A DNA stretch of 22,460 nucleotides from DAOTUL01 sp034437435 (GTDB lineage: Bacteria; Chloroflexota; Anaerolineae; Aggregatilineales; Phototrophicaceae): positions 1 to 22,460 of the forward strand of contig CAYQJO010000049.1 in NCBI GenBank assembly GCA_964417785.1, read 5' to 3'. The translations under genes and the position numbers were made by a program. This document shows positions 15,334-22,213 of this stretch, one piece after another (position 1 is the first letter of the stretch; every line of letters begins with the position of its first letter). The notes under the pieces are model-generated. The model had not been told where the DNA came from and did not search any database. It saw nothing but the letters and a program-made list of their open reading frames with translations.

Positions 15334-16566
15334 CTAAAATACAGGTTGGGCCGGGAAATCATCCAGCGGCAGACCGAGAATCTTCGCCAGTGTGGGCGCG
15401 ACCTGGACCGCTTTTGCCGAGGGGATGTTGCCCTGAGGCACATCCGGTCCGGCCAGGATGCAGAAACGGTCATCGCCGGGTAGACCGGGGCGCAATCCGT
15501 GACTGGATTTGTTCCTGGGTGGGCCGACCGGCTCGGTTTCGTCCAGGTCATCCAGTTCAAATGTGACGTGATCCGGTGCGATGAAGGCGGCAATCTGATC
15601 GCGGTGATCCGTTGGGATATAGTTGGTGTGGAACCGCTCGACGCCATAGGGTTCCAACGCTTTTGCTATGCGCTTCAGGTGATCGGCGTCTTCCGCTTTG
15701 ACCATCATAACACTGCCCTCGCTCTGCATGACCGTGCCGGGGATGATGACCTGCGGATGGATGGACTCTTTGATCTGGCTGTGGCCGTGATCGCTCATTA
15801 CGGCGATATTCCATTGGGCCAGGACACCGGCAGAGCGCAAACGCTCAACGACCCCGCCGACGGCCATATCCGCCTGGGCGACCGAGAGATGCGACATCTC
15901 GGTCTGGTAGCCGGTGGCATGCTGGACGGAGTCGGTCATCAGATATTCGGTCACGACCAAATCGGGGGTGTCTTCGCTGTCTGCGGCGGCGATACCGGCC
16001 CAGTTCAGCACATAATGATCCGCTGTCGTACCGTAGGTGAACCGGTCGGCACCATTAAGCTCCGGCAATATACCGGGGAATTCGGCACGCTCACACATCG
16101 CTTGTAACCGGTGGCTGCGATTGGCGTAGGCATAAACTCGCAGCCATGCATCATCGGCGGCCTCTGGCTCCGGATCGCGTGCCCGTTGGATGAACGCGCT
16201 GATCCACCAGGGCGGCACAAACAAATCGGTATCCTCCGGTCGGATCATACCAAATCCGATGACGGCGACATCCAGACCGGCGGCCTTCGCCCGTGCTGGC
16301 AGCGTCGACACCCGAATGTCATCCGGGTTGGCATAACGAAAGTCGCTGCCGTCCCAGATTTTGTTGCCGTAAATCCCGGTCTGGTCAGCGGTAAATCCGG
16401 TCATCATCGACGTGCGCCCCGGCAGCGAAGTACCGAGGACCTCACTGTGCAAATTCTCGATAACGAGACCCCGGTTTGCCAGTGCCGAGAGATGGGGCAG
16501 GCGACCGCGTGACTTGGCGAAATAGTCGGCACTGACCCCATCGATCATGATTACAAGAAGCGGCAT
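15334..16566 (-). CDS. Alkaline phosphatase superfamily phosphodiesterase/pyrophosphatase
   Basis: Predicted two-metal phosphodiesterase or nucleotide pyrophosphatase of 410 residues. Metal-ligand candidates are D9 in VIMIDG, D212 and H216 in TDSVQHATGY, D259 and H260 in MSDHGH, and H356 in SSHGLRPG. The nucleophile position is Ser47 in GTSLPGRTSMMTG, where family members usually have Thr. The segment KAVQVAPTLAKILGLPL near the C-terminus is typical of AP-superfamily enzymes. No signal peptide is visible, so it appears cytosolic, which is unusual for a family often exported. GGAGG precedes the ATG. It lies after the ribosomal operon terminator and is coupled to an RNA methyltransferase. The substrate is unknown. 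Confidence 0.88.
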   Translation of the reverse strand: MPLLVIMIDGVSADYFAKSRGRLPHLSALANRGLVIENLHSEVLGTSLPGRTSMMTGFTADQTGIYGNKIWDGSDFRYANPDDIRVSTLPARAKAAGLDVAVIGFGMIRPEDTDLFVPPWWISAFIQRARDPEPEAADDAWLRVYAYANRSHRLQAMCERAEFPGILPELNGADRFTYGTTADHYVLNWAGIAAADSEDTPDLVVTEYLMTDSVQHATGYQTEMSHLSVAQADMAVGGVVERLRSAGVLAQWNIAVMSDHGHSQIKESIHPQVIIPGTVMQSEGSVMMVKAEDADHLKRIAKALEPYGVERFHTNYIPTDHRDQIAAFIAPDHVTFELDDLDETEPVGPPRNKSSHGLRPGLPGDDRFCILAGPDVPQGNIPSAKAVQVAPTLAKILGLPLDDFPAQPVF

Positions 16567-16639
16567 AGGGCATCCTCCACATCTTCGTTTAGATGAACAC
16601 TATGCCCTGTCGGCTTTAAGCATCGGTTATGATTGGGTT

Positions 16640-16669
16640 AAATGCAAAACCGCCGGCGACCCGGCGGTT
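16640..16669 (-). terminator. Intrinsic terminator of the infC-rpmI-rplT operon
   Basis: A perfect nine-base stem, AACCGCCGG and CCGGCGGTT, with a GTCG loop, followed on the minus strand by TTTTGCATTT. It lies 22 bases after the rplT stop and before the phosphodiesterase gene. The stem, tetraloop and U-run make this the clearest intrinsic terminator in the window. Confidence 0.85.
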
Positions 16670-16691
16670 GATATGTGCTTTGTGAAGCCGC

Positions 16692-17051
16692 TCAGTTCTG
16701 CTGGTGCTGTTGGCTCAGGGCAGCCAGCTTGGTAAAGCTCTCGGCATCGCGCACCGCGATGTCGGCCAGTACCTTGCGGTCCAACTCCACACCGGCCTGT
16801 TTGAGACCGTAGATAAAGCGACTGTAGCTCAGACCGTTCAGCCGCGCAGCCGCATTGATGCGGGTGATCCACAGGCGGCGCATATCCCGCGCACGCACGC
16901 GGCGGTCGCGGTAAGCGTACCACATGCTCTTCAGCATAGCTTCGTTGGAACGGCGGAACAGGCGACCGCGTGTTCCCCACTGGCCTTTGACCATCTTGCG
17001 AATTTTGTTGTGTTTGCGACGCCGGACGACGCCGGTTTTTGCTCTGGGCAT
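16692..17051 (-). CDS. rplT: 50S ribosomal protein L20
   Basis: Large-subunit protein that binds 23S rRNA early in assembly and, in several bacteria, represses its own operon. From ATG 17051 it is 119 residues, the usual size. It shows the basic N-terminal tail (RRRKHNKIRKMVKGQWGTRG), the SMWYAYRDRR helix, the RLWITRINAAARLNGLSYS segment and VELDRKVLADIA. The frame is open to 17108, but that extension crosses the intergenic hairpin and is not conserved L20 sequence. GGGAG lies upstream. It is the last gene of the operon and is preceded by an attenuator-like hairpin. Confidence 0.97.
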   Translation of the reverse strand: MPRAKTGVVRRRKHNKIRKMVKGQWGTRGRLFRRSNEAMLKSMWYAYRDRRVRARDMRRLWITRINAAARLNGLSYSRFIYGLKQAGVELDRKVLADIAVRDAESFTKLAALSQQHQQN

Positions 17052-17069
17052 AGTTTTTGTCTCCCGGTT

Positions 17070-17093
17070 AAAAAGACCCGGATCACGCCGGGT
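17070..17093 (-). promoter_or_regulatory. Attenuator-like hairpin between rpmI and rplT
   Basis: On the minus strand ACCCGG, a six-base loop and CCGGGT form a six-pair stem followed by CTTTTT, the form of a weak intrinsic terminator. A second CCGGG lies a few bases on, in the ribosome binding region of rplT, and could pair with the same upstream CCCGG. The two pairings exclude each other. This would fit L20-type autogenous control, but position and function are inferred. Confidence 0.5.
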
Positions 17094-17127
17094 TGATGGT
17101 CGATTCAATTACATGCTGTAAGGACGC

Positions 17128-17364
17128 TTATGCCGGGGGATTGGCCTTATACTTGCCGATATAAGGGGCAAGCTTTCTGATCTTCTTGACATCACCCGTA
17201 TGCGTCACTTCGATGGTCTTATCGAACTGGCGCTTGCTGCGCATGGACTTGCGACGGCGCAAATGGCTTTTGCCGCCTTTGGTCCGCACGACTTTGCCAC
17301 TTCCCGTTGTTCTAAAACGCTTGGCAGTGGCCTTATGCGTCTTGAGTTTGTATTTTTTACCCAC
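17128..17364 (-). CDS. rpmI: 50S ribosomal protein L35
   Basis: Small basic large-subunit protein. The N-terminal KKYKLKTHKATAKRFRTTGSGK and the KSHLRRRKSMRSKRQ segment are diagnostic. At 78 residues it is about a dozen longer than the usual 64-66; the extra length is in the C-terminal part, which ends IRKLAPYIGKYKANPPA. The start is GTG with AGGAG nine bases upstream, 15 bases after infC. It is the middle gene of the conserved infC-rpmI-rplT operon. Confidence 0.96.
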   Translation of the reverse strand: MGKKYKLKTHKATAKRFRTTGSGKVVRTKGGKSHLRRRKSMRSKRQFDKTIEVTHTGDVKKIRKLAPYIGKYKANPPA

Positions 17365-17379
17365 GTTGAGAACTCCTGG

Positions 17380-17913
17380 TTACTTCTTGTCTGAAATCGG
17401 AGCCAGGACCATCAACATCGCTCTACCTTCGAGGTTAGGCCGCTGTTCGACTACCGCAACGTCTTCAAGTTGCTCGGCAATTTTGGCTAGACGATCCCGC
17501 CCAATATCTGGATGGGTGATCTCACGTCCCTTGAATTTGACCCGGACACGAACCTTCATCCCCTCTTCAATCCAGCGCCGCGCATTGCGCACTTTAAAAC
17601 CGAGGTGATGGTCGTCTGTTTTAGGGCCAAGCTGAATTTCTTTAATCTCGACGTTCTTTTGTTGTTTTCTCGCCTTACGTTCGCGCCGTTGTTTCTCATA
17701 CTGAAACTTGCCGAAGTCCATGATCTTGCAAACGGGCGGCTCGGCTTCCGGGGCGACCTCAACCAGATCGAGGTTGCTCTCTTCTGCCATGCGGATAGCA
17801 TCATTGGTCGGCACAACGCCTACATTGCGCGATTTGCCTTCGCCTTCCTCAATAATCAGACGGACCTCGCGTGCGCGAATTTGACGATTAACACGGTAAT
17901 CAGGATTAGCTAT
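17380..17913 (-). CDS. infC: Translation initiation factor IF-3
   Basis: Binds the 30S subunit, blocks premature 50S joining and proofreads the start codon. The N domain (YRVNRQIRAREVRLI, then LDLVEVAPEAEPPVCKIMDFGKFQYEK) and the C domain (KEIQLGPKTDDHHLGFKVRNA, KVRVRVKFKGREITHP) are both complete. I place the start at an ATA codon (17913-17911), giving 177 residues with the usual IF-3 N-terminus, because AGAGAGGAA stands seven bases upstream. The nearest in-frame ATG, 13 codons earlier at 17952, has no ribosome binding site. IF-3 genes in many bacteria use AUU, AUC or AUA starts, which lets IF-3 limit its own synthesis. The ATG start remains possible. Confidence 0.93.
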   Translation of the reverse strand: MANPDYRVNRQIRAREVRLIIEEGEGKSRNVGVVPTNDAIRMAEESNLDLVEVAPEAEPPVCKIMDFGKFQYEKQRRERKARKQQKNVEIKEIQLGPKTDDHHLGFKVRNARRWIEEGMKVRVRVKFKGREITHPDIGRDRLAKIAEQLEDVAVVEQRPNLEGRAMLMVLAPISDKK

Positions 17914-17920
17914 TGCCTCA

Positions 17921-17929
17921 TTCCTCTCT
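17921..17929 (-). promoter_or_regulatory. Ribosome binding site that decides the infC start
   Basis: AGAGAGGAA on the minus strand lies within the extended infC frame. It is seven bases before the ATA codon proposed as initiator and almost adjacent to an out-of-frame ATG that would stop after two further codons. Its strength and spacing favour the ATA start. Confidence 0.6.
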
Positions 17930-17973
17930 ACATACAATGCGATTGGTGTCATATTCTGGCGTGAAGCGTGTAA

Positions 17974-18003
17974 AGTGTATCATACGCCTTTGGATAGAGT
18001 CAA
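17974..18003 (-). promoter_or_regulatory. Promoter of the infC operon
   Basis: TTGACT (18003-17998) and TACACT (17979-17974) are separated by 18 bases on the minus strand. The start point near 17967 would leave about 54 bases of leader before the ATA start, or 15 before the ATG at 17952. The element overlaps the 3' end of the four-cysteine gene. A TATGAT (17986-17981) is also present but sits only 13 bases from the -35 box. Confidence 0.5.
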
Positions 18004-18321
18004 TTGTGGTTTCACGCCATTAGCCTGCACTTCATCCAATGCCAGCCAGTATAATTGGATCAAATCGGCGTCGCTGCCCTTGTAACGCCGCAGTGTTTGC
18101 TGGGCGCAGGCAGCACACCCACGCATAGCCCGGTAGCTGTCTGTTTCGCAGTTCATACAGCCGTTCAGCCGGATCATCATCAGCATGAAAGCCAGTTTCT
18201 CTTCGTGTACTTCGTCCAGGCTGCTGATGCGTGCCACCAGTTCGGCCCATTCCGGCCCGCGCAGGTTGCGCAAACTGGCGATAACATAGTGTGGAAATAG
18301 AAGCTCATTATCGGTATACAT
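17980..18321 (-). CDS. Small protein with two CxxC motifs, function unknown
   Basis: A 113-residue soluble, mostly helical protein that I do not recognise. Four cysteines form two CxxC pairs, C55/C58 (NGCMNCET) and C69/C72 (GCAACAQ), ten residues apart, which could bind zinc or an iron-sulfur cluster or be redox active. The preceding helix (EEKLAFMLMMIRLNGC) before a CxxC recalls AhpD-like proteins, but the second CxxC and the missing histidine motif argue against simple membership. It has a good own promoter and a short CAGGGT next to the ATG. It lies just upstream of infC on the same strand, so some read-through into infC is possible, and is divergent from a lipoprotein gene. Confidence 0.75.
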   Translation of the reverse strand: MYTDNELLFPHYVIASLRNLRGPEWAELVARISSLDEVHEEKLAFMLMMIRLNGCMNCETDSYRAMRGCAACAQQTLRRYKGSDADLIQLYWLALDEVQANGVKPQLTLSKGV

Positions 18322-18354
18322 ACCCTGTCCGGCCTATAACTCATCATCCATTAA

Positions 18355-18383
18355 AGAATATGAGCGCAAGAAAAATCTGTCAA
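18355..18383 (-). promoter_or_regulatory. Promoter of the four-cysteine protein gene
   Basis: A consensus TTGACA (18383-18378) is followed after 17 bases by TATTCT (18360-18355) on the minus strand. Transcription would begin near 18348, giving a leader of about 27 bases. It shares the divergent intergenic space with the lipoprotein promoter. Confidence 0.65.
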
Positions 18384-18395
18384 CCGCTTTATCGT

Positions 18396-18401
18396 TATAA
18401 T
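18396..18401 (+). promoter_or_regulatory. -10 box of the lipoprotein gene
   Basis: A consensus TATAAT lies 28 bases before the ATG chosen for the lipoprotein. No good -35 hexamer is found at 16-18 bases, so the promoter may depend on an activator or on the AT-rich tract upstream. The earlier in-frame ATG at 18400 lies inside this box and cannot serve if this promoter is used. Confidence 0.45.
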
Positions 18402-18429
18402 GGGGGCATCAATGGCTAAGGGGGCTGCG

Positions 18430-19587
18430 ATGAGATGGATACTGCTGCTGCTGATCGTGCTGTGGACTACCGCCTGTGGTTCGGGCGATGCGGTGGTTTT
18501 CGCACCAACGCCGTCACCACCAGATGTCTCGCCCACGCTCTACCAGCATCCCGGCGGTGCATTCACCGTTGAAGTGCCGCGCCAGTGGGCGGTACACGTC
18601 CAGAATACCGACCAACTGGCTTCCGCTGCGTTCACACCGCCAGGAGAGACCGTACCGGCGGTTACGATAGGGGCCATCCATCTGGATGATGAACGCCCGC
18701 TGGTGGAGATCATCAATGGCTATCAGAACGAGCGGCGTCGGTACAGTGAGCAGGAGCGGCAGGCGATGGGAGATGGTAGCTGGCGGTTGGCCGGTTTGCG
18801 CGTCACCGTCGGTGGACTGCCGCAGCAGGTGAACACCTTTATCGAACGCCAGGGCAATCAGATCGGTGTGATCGAGGTGGTCATCCCCACCGACCGCACG
18901 CGCCTGACCGAACTGGAACGCATTACCAACACCTTTCGCCTCAATCCTGATGCCGGTTTGCAGCCGACCGCTCTGGACACACTTCACGCCATGACGACCG
19001 CCACATTGGAAGTCGTGAGCGCTGTTGGCTGGCGCACCGACCGGGGCGTCTTCTTCATCACCGGCGAGGTCGGCAACTTTGGTGCGGCTCCGGTTGGCCC
19101 GGTACCCGTGCGCGTCAGTCTGGAATCCGCCGATGGTGCGATTCTGGCGGAGTCGTTCGATACCACCATGGGGCATGGCGTCCCGCCCGGTGGCTACGCG
19201 CCCTTCAGCCTGCGCTTCGGTCAGGGGCAGCCCGCCGATGCGTCCCGCTTCACCCTCACACTGGACAATGGCCCGGTGGTTGAAGGGGGTATGCTTGATG
19301 GGCGTGACTTAACCTGGTCCAATGAGACGATCTTGCTGCCGGAGGGCCATTTGCTCATCGAAGGCACCGTCACCCATATTGGTGCTGCACCGCTGACCGA
19401 TGTGATCGCTACCGTGACTGTGTTCGACGCCGACCGCCGTGTCATCGCTGCCGGATTTACCACGCTGGCGGATATGGCTCCCGGAGATAGCGATACCTTC
19501 CAGATACGGGTGCCGGAACTGGGCGGCGATCCGCTGGACTCGTTTGTCACCGTGCAGGCTCGTGTTAATGTTAATGCTGATGATTGA
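18430..19587 (+). CDS. Lipoprotein with two FxLyD-like domains
   Basis: A predicted membrane-anchored extracytoplasmic lipoprotein of 385 residues. The signal peptide MRWILLLLIVLW is followed by TTAC, with the lipidated cysteine at 16, then a short Pro/Thr/Ser-rich spacer. Residues about 36-180 form a PsbP/LpqN-like alpha/beta domain (GGAFTVEVPRQWAV, ERITNTFRL). Two beta-rich repeats follow, at about 190-285 (VFFITGEVGNFGAAPV) and 295-380 (LLIEGTVTHIGAAPLTDV), with the FxLyD pattern common in bacterial lipoproteins of unknown role. AAGGGGG seven bases before ATG 18430 fixes the start. It is the only plus-strand gene, divergent from the four-cysteine gene and convergent with a membrane-anchored protein. 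Function is unknown; a role in surface adhesion or envelope assembly is only a guess. Confidence 0.82.
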   Translation: MRWILLLLIVLWTTACGSGDAVVFAPTPSPPDVSPTLYQHPGGAFTVEVPRQWAVHVQNTDQLASAAFTPPGETVPAVTIGAIHLDDERPLVEIINGYQNERRRYSEQERQAMGDGSWRLAGLRVTVGGLPQQVNTFIERQGNQIGVIEVVIPTDRTRLTELERITNTFRLNPDAGLQPTALDTLHAMTTATLEVVSAVGWRTDRGVFFITGEVGNFGAAPVGPVPVRVSLESADGAILAESFDTTMGHGVPPGGYAPFSLRFGQGQPADASRFTLTLDNGPVVEGGMLDGRDLTWSNETILLPEGHLLIEGTVTHIGAAPLTDVIATVTVFDADRRVIAAGFTTLADMAPGDSDTFQIRVPELGGDPLDSFVTVQARVNVNADD

Positions 19588-19701
19588 AGGCTGTACCCAT
19601 ATCTTATGGGGGTGGTCGGCCACACACTGACCGCGCAGACCCGCGCTATGCTGGTGGGAGCCAACCTGTTGCACCTCACACCATGCACAGCCTGGATGCG
19701 C
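19588..19701. other. Convergent intergenic space with several weak dyads
   Basis: This 114-base gap separates the stops of two converging genes. It contains AGGCTGT (19588-19594) and its complement ACAGCCT (19687-19693) at opposite ends, a CCCAT/ATGGG hairpin near 19596-19610, and GGTGGGAG (19653-19660) against CTCACACC (19675-19682) with one mismatch. None is followed by a U-run, so no intrinsic terminator can be called on either strand. Confidence 0.35.
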
Positions 19702-20538
19702 TTATCGCCCCATAGCCACCTGATCGCCCACTGCCCGCACCAGCGACATCAACTGGACCAACTCGGCGGGGATATAGCCGTCCTGGGCGAACACCGCCCG
19801 TTCCTGTCCCCCGCGCTGGATGCTCAGACGGTACAGATATTCGTCGTCCTGACGGGTGGAACTGATGAGATTGCCCTGCATCCCGAAGAAGTTCAACGTC
19901 GTGATGGCCTCGTTGATCTCCAACTGCTTCTCGGCAGTGATGGTCCCCTGGCGCTGGTCGCGTGCGGCCCGGCCATCACCGAAAATCTCGGTGGTACTCA
20001 GGATGTTCTCCTCCGAGTCCATCAACTCGAAGCGAATATAATCGAACATCGCCCCCGGTTCCGGTTCTTCGGTCACAGAGGCCACCAGGGTGCGTGGCCC
20101 CGGCACCGGCAGGGCGTCTTCGTCCACAAGCGTCTGTGTGGGCAGTTCAAACGGCGTCTCGGTGGGTTCCAACACCTCGTTCAATTCGGATTCAAATGTA
20201 GCCACATCGGGCGATACCCCTTCGGGCAGTGTCGGTTCGGGGATCGACGTCGGCGGGGTGTTTTGCGCCGCAGCGATCTGATCGCCGTCGTTTGGACCGT
20301 CGGGTGGGGTGTTGGTTGGCACCCCATCTTGCACCGGTGCTGGTGTCACCGTTGGATCGATCACCCCATCGGTCGGCAGAATGACCTGCGTCGGCACATC
20401 GGCCACATCGGTACTGTCCGGGTTGTCACCGTTGTTATCATCATTGGAGAACAGAACCAGCGCCAGTACGATCAACAGAATGATCGCCAGCACGACGATG
20501 AATCCCAGTAACAGTCGGTTGCGTGTCTGGTCGGACAT
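19702..20538 (-). CDS. Membrane-anchored protein with Pro/Thr-rich stalk
   Basis: A 278-residue bitopic protein. One transmembrane helix (about 9-30, LLLGFIVVLAIILLIVLALVLF) after a short basic N-terminus places the rest outside the cytoplasm. Residues about 33-140 form a low-complexity Asp/Pro/Thr-rich stalk (TPAPVQDGVPTNTPPDG and similar). The C-terminal domain (about 145-275) is folded, with strands such as FDYIRFELMDSEENILSTT and YLYRLSIQRGG; I do not recognise its family. GGAG lies six bases before the ATG. It follows the SerA-like gene by 85 bases on the same strand and may be read from that transcript. The stalk-plus-domain layout is common for cell-surface sensors or binding proteins, but no function can be assigned. 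Confidence 0.75.
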   Translation of the reverse strand: MSDQTRNRLLLGFIVVLAIILLIVLALVLFSNDDNNGDNPDSTDVADVPTQVILPTDGVIDPTVTPAPVQDGVPTNTPPDGPNDGDQIAAAQNTPPTSIPEPTLPEGVSPDVATFESELNEVLEPTETPFELPTQTLVDEDALPVPGPRTLVASVTEEPEPGAMFDYIRFELMDSEENILSTTEIFGDGRAARDQRQGTITAEKQLEINEAITTLNFFGMQGNLISSTRQDDEYLYRLSIQRGGQERAVFAQDGYIPAELVQLMSLVRAVGDQVAMGR

Positions 20539-20623
20539 GGAATACTCCGGAATTGTCCCAACATTAATTTTAGTTTAGGGCCAACGCCGTCATTATGGCA
20601 AGCGATTTTCTGTTCAGGTCTCG

Positions 20624-22213
20624 CTACAATTGCACTTCGTGCGCATGCCGGACGAAATCCAGCCTGCCCAATGCGCCCAACACCCCATTCGGCAGCGCCG
20701 CGTCCAGCGTCAGTACCGTGAGTGTCTGCCCGCCCGGTTCCGCTCGCCCGGTGCGCCAACTGGCGATATTGACGTCGTTCTCGGCCATCAGCATACCCAC
20801 ACGTCCGATCACGCCAGGACGGTCATAACTGCCCAGAAGCAGCAGACATCCACGCGGCACAAAATCCATGCGGTAATCGTTGATCTGGATGATGTGCGGC
20901 TCGCGGCGGTCCAGCATGGTACCGGAGATAGTGATCGTCTCGTCGTCACTCAGGGTCACACGGCATGAGACCAGATTGGTATATTCGCTGATGTGCAGCC
21001 CTTTAGCCTGTGACACGGTAATACCGCGCTCGCTGGCGATGAGCGGCGCGTTGATATAGCTGACCGACTCGCCCAGGACAGGGGACAGCAGTCCCTTAAG
21101 CAGCGCTGCTGTCAATGGTTTGACCAGCAGACTTACATCTTCGCCCCGGTATTCGACCGCGACTCGCTCGATAGGACTGCGAGCCAGCACATGTTGCAGC
21201 GTGCCGATGCGCTCTGCCAGTTCCAGGTAGGGCCGGACCGCATCATAAACCACGCCGGGCATGGATGGCATGTTCACCACATTGCGATAATCGACGTCGT
21301 TCAGTGCGTCCAATACCTGCCGGACGACCAGCAGCGAAGCATCCTGTGTCGCTTCAACCGTGTTGTCGCTGATATGCGGCGTGTGGATCACGCTTTCCAG
21401 ACCCACCAGTGGACTGTTGTACGGTGGTTCTTCGATGTAGACATCGGTCGCCAGTCCTGCCAGATGACCGTCCTGGAGCGCATCAACCAGCGCCTGCTCA
21501 TCCACAAGCTTGCCGTGTGCCGTGTTGATAAGCCGGCTGCCTGCTTTCATCTGCCGGATAAGCTCGGCGTCCAAAAGACCGTGTGTTTCTGGCGTCAGCG
21601 GCACATGCAGCGTCACGACGTCACTCCGCTGGAGTAGTTCCCGCAGTCCGACCAGGATCACCCGCGAGTCGCTGACCTGATCCTCGCGGATATACGGATC
21701 GTTCGCCAGCACATTCATACCGAAGGCCAGCGCCCGCTGCGCCACCACCTGACCGACCTGGCCGAAGCCCACGATGCCCAGCGTCTTACCCGCAAGCTGC
21801 GTCCCTGCCTGCCGCGCCCGGTCCAGCAGCCAGTACCCGGCCCGCATTCCATTATGCGCGTCGATTAACCGGCGGCTGAGCGCCAGCATCAGTGCGAAGG
21901 CGAACTCACCGTCGGCGATGGCGCTGATGCCCGGCACGTTCATCACCAGAATGCCGCGCCGGGTGGCGCTGTCGATGTCGATGCTGTCCAGGCTGCGCGA
22001 CGGACGGGCGATCAGCCGCAGATTGGGCGCTTGGTCCAGCAGGTCGGCGTCCACCCGCACATCCTCACGGGCGATCAGGGCGTGGGCGTTCTGAACCCCC
22101 TCACGTACCGCAGCCAGTGATGGCGCGACCATCTGGAACGTGACACCATCCACGTCCCGCAAAAGCTGCTGGCTCTCCTCAGTCAGCGCCGTGGCGATGA
22201 GAATATGCGTCAT
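20624..22213 (-). CDS. SerA-like D-2-hydroxyacid dehydrogenase with ACT domain and altered active site
   Basis: A 529-residue protein with the layout of long phosphoglycerate dehydrogenases: split substrate domain, NAD domain with GFGQVG (149-154), intervening ASB-like domain (about 325-450) and C-terminal ACT domain (about 455-529, SYDRPGVIGRVGMLMAE) that in SerA binds serine. The catalytic Glu262 (EEPP) and His280 (TPHI) are kept. The substrate site is not. The GRAGVGVDN loop is ARPSRSLDS (69-77), the NxxSxAE segment is ISAIADGE (96-103), and the carboxylate-binding Arg of the NTARGG motif is His233 in NTAHGK. It may therefore act on a different acid or be non-catalytic, so I leave the symbol blank. 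It overlaps the HAD gene by four bases (ATGA). Confidence 0.85.
   Translation of the reverse strand: MTHILIATALTEESQQLLRDVDGVTFQMVAPSLAAVREGVQNAHALIAREDVRVDADLLDQAPNLRLIARPSRSLDSIDIDSATRRGILVMNVPGISAIADGEFAFALMLALSRRLIDAHNGMRAGYWLLDRARQAGTQLAGKTLGIVGFGQVGQVVAQRALAFGMNVLANDPYIREDQVSDSRVILVGLRELLQRSDVVTLHVPLTPETHGLLDAELIRQMKAGSRLINTAHGKLVDEQALVDALQDGHLAGLATDVYIEEPPYNSPLVGLESVIHTPHISDNTVEATQDASLLVVRQVLDALNDVDYRNVVNMPSMPGVVYDAVRPYLELAERIGTLQHVLARSPIERVAVEYRGEDVSLLVKPLTAALLKGLLSPVLGESVSYINAPLIASERGITVSQAKGLHISEYTNLVSCRVTLSDDETITISGTMLDRREPHIIQINDYRMDFVPRGCLLLLGSYDRPGVIGRVGMLMAENDVNIASWRTGRAEPGGQTLTVLTLDAALPNGVLGALGRLDFVRHAHEVQL

Noticed and set aside
17052..17108. 19-residue N-terminal extension of L20
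   Set aside because: It is encoded by the intergenic hairpin sequence and does not match L20, which conventionally begins at the basic tail starting from the ATG at 17051.
19595..19613. CCCAT/ATGGG hairpin as an intrinsic terminator of the lipoprotein gene
   Set aside because: The stem is only five pairs and is followed by a G-rich segment, with no U-run on either strand.
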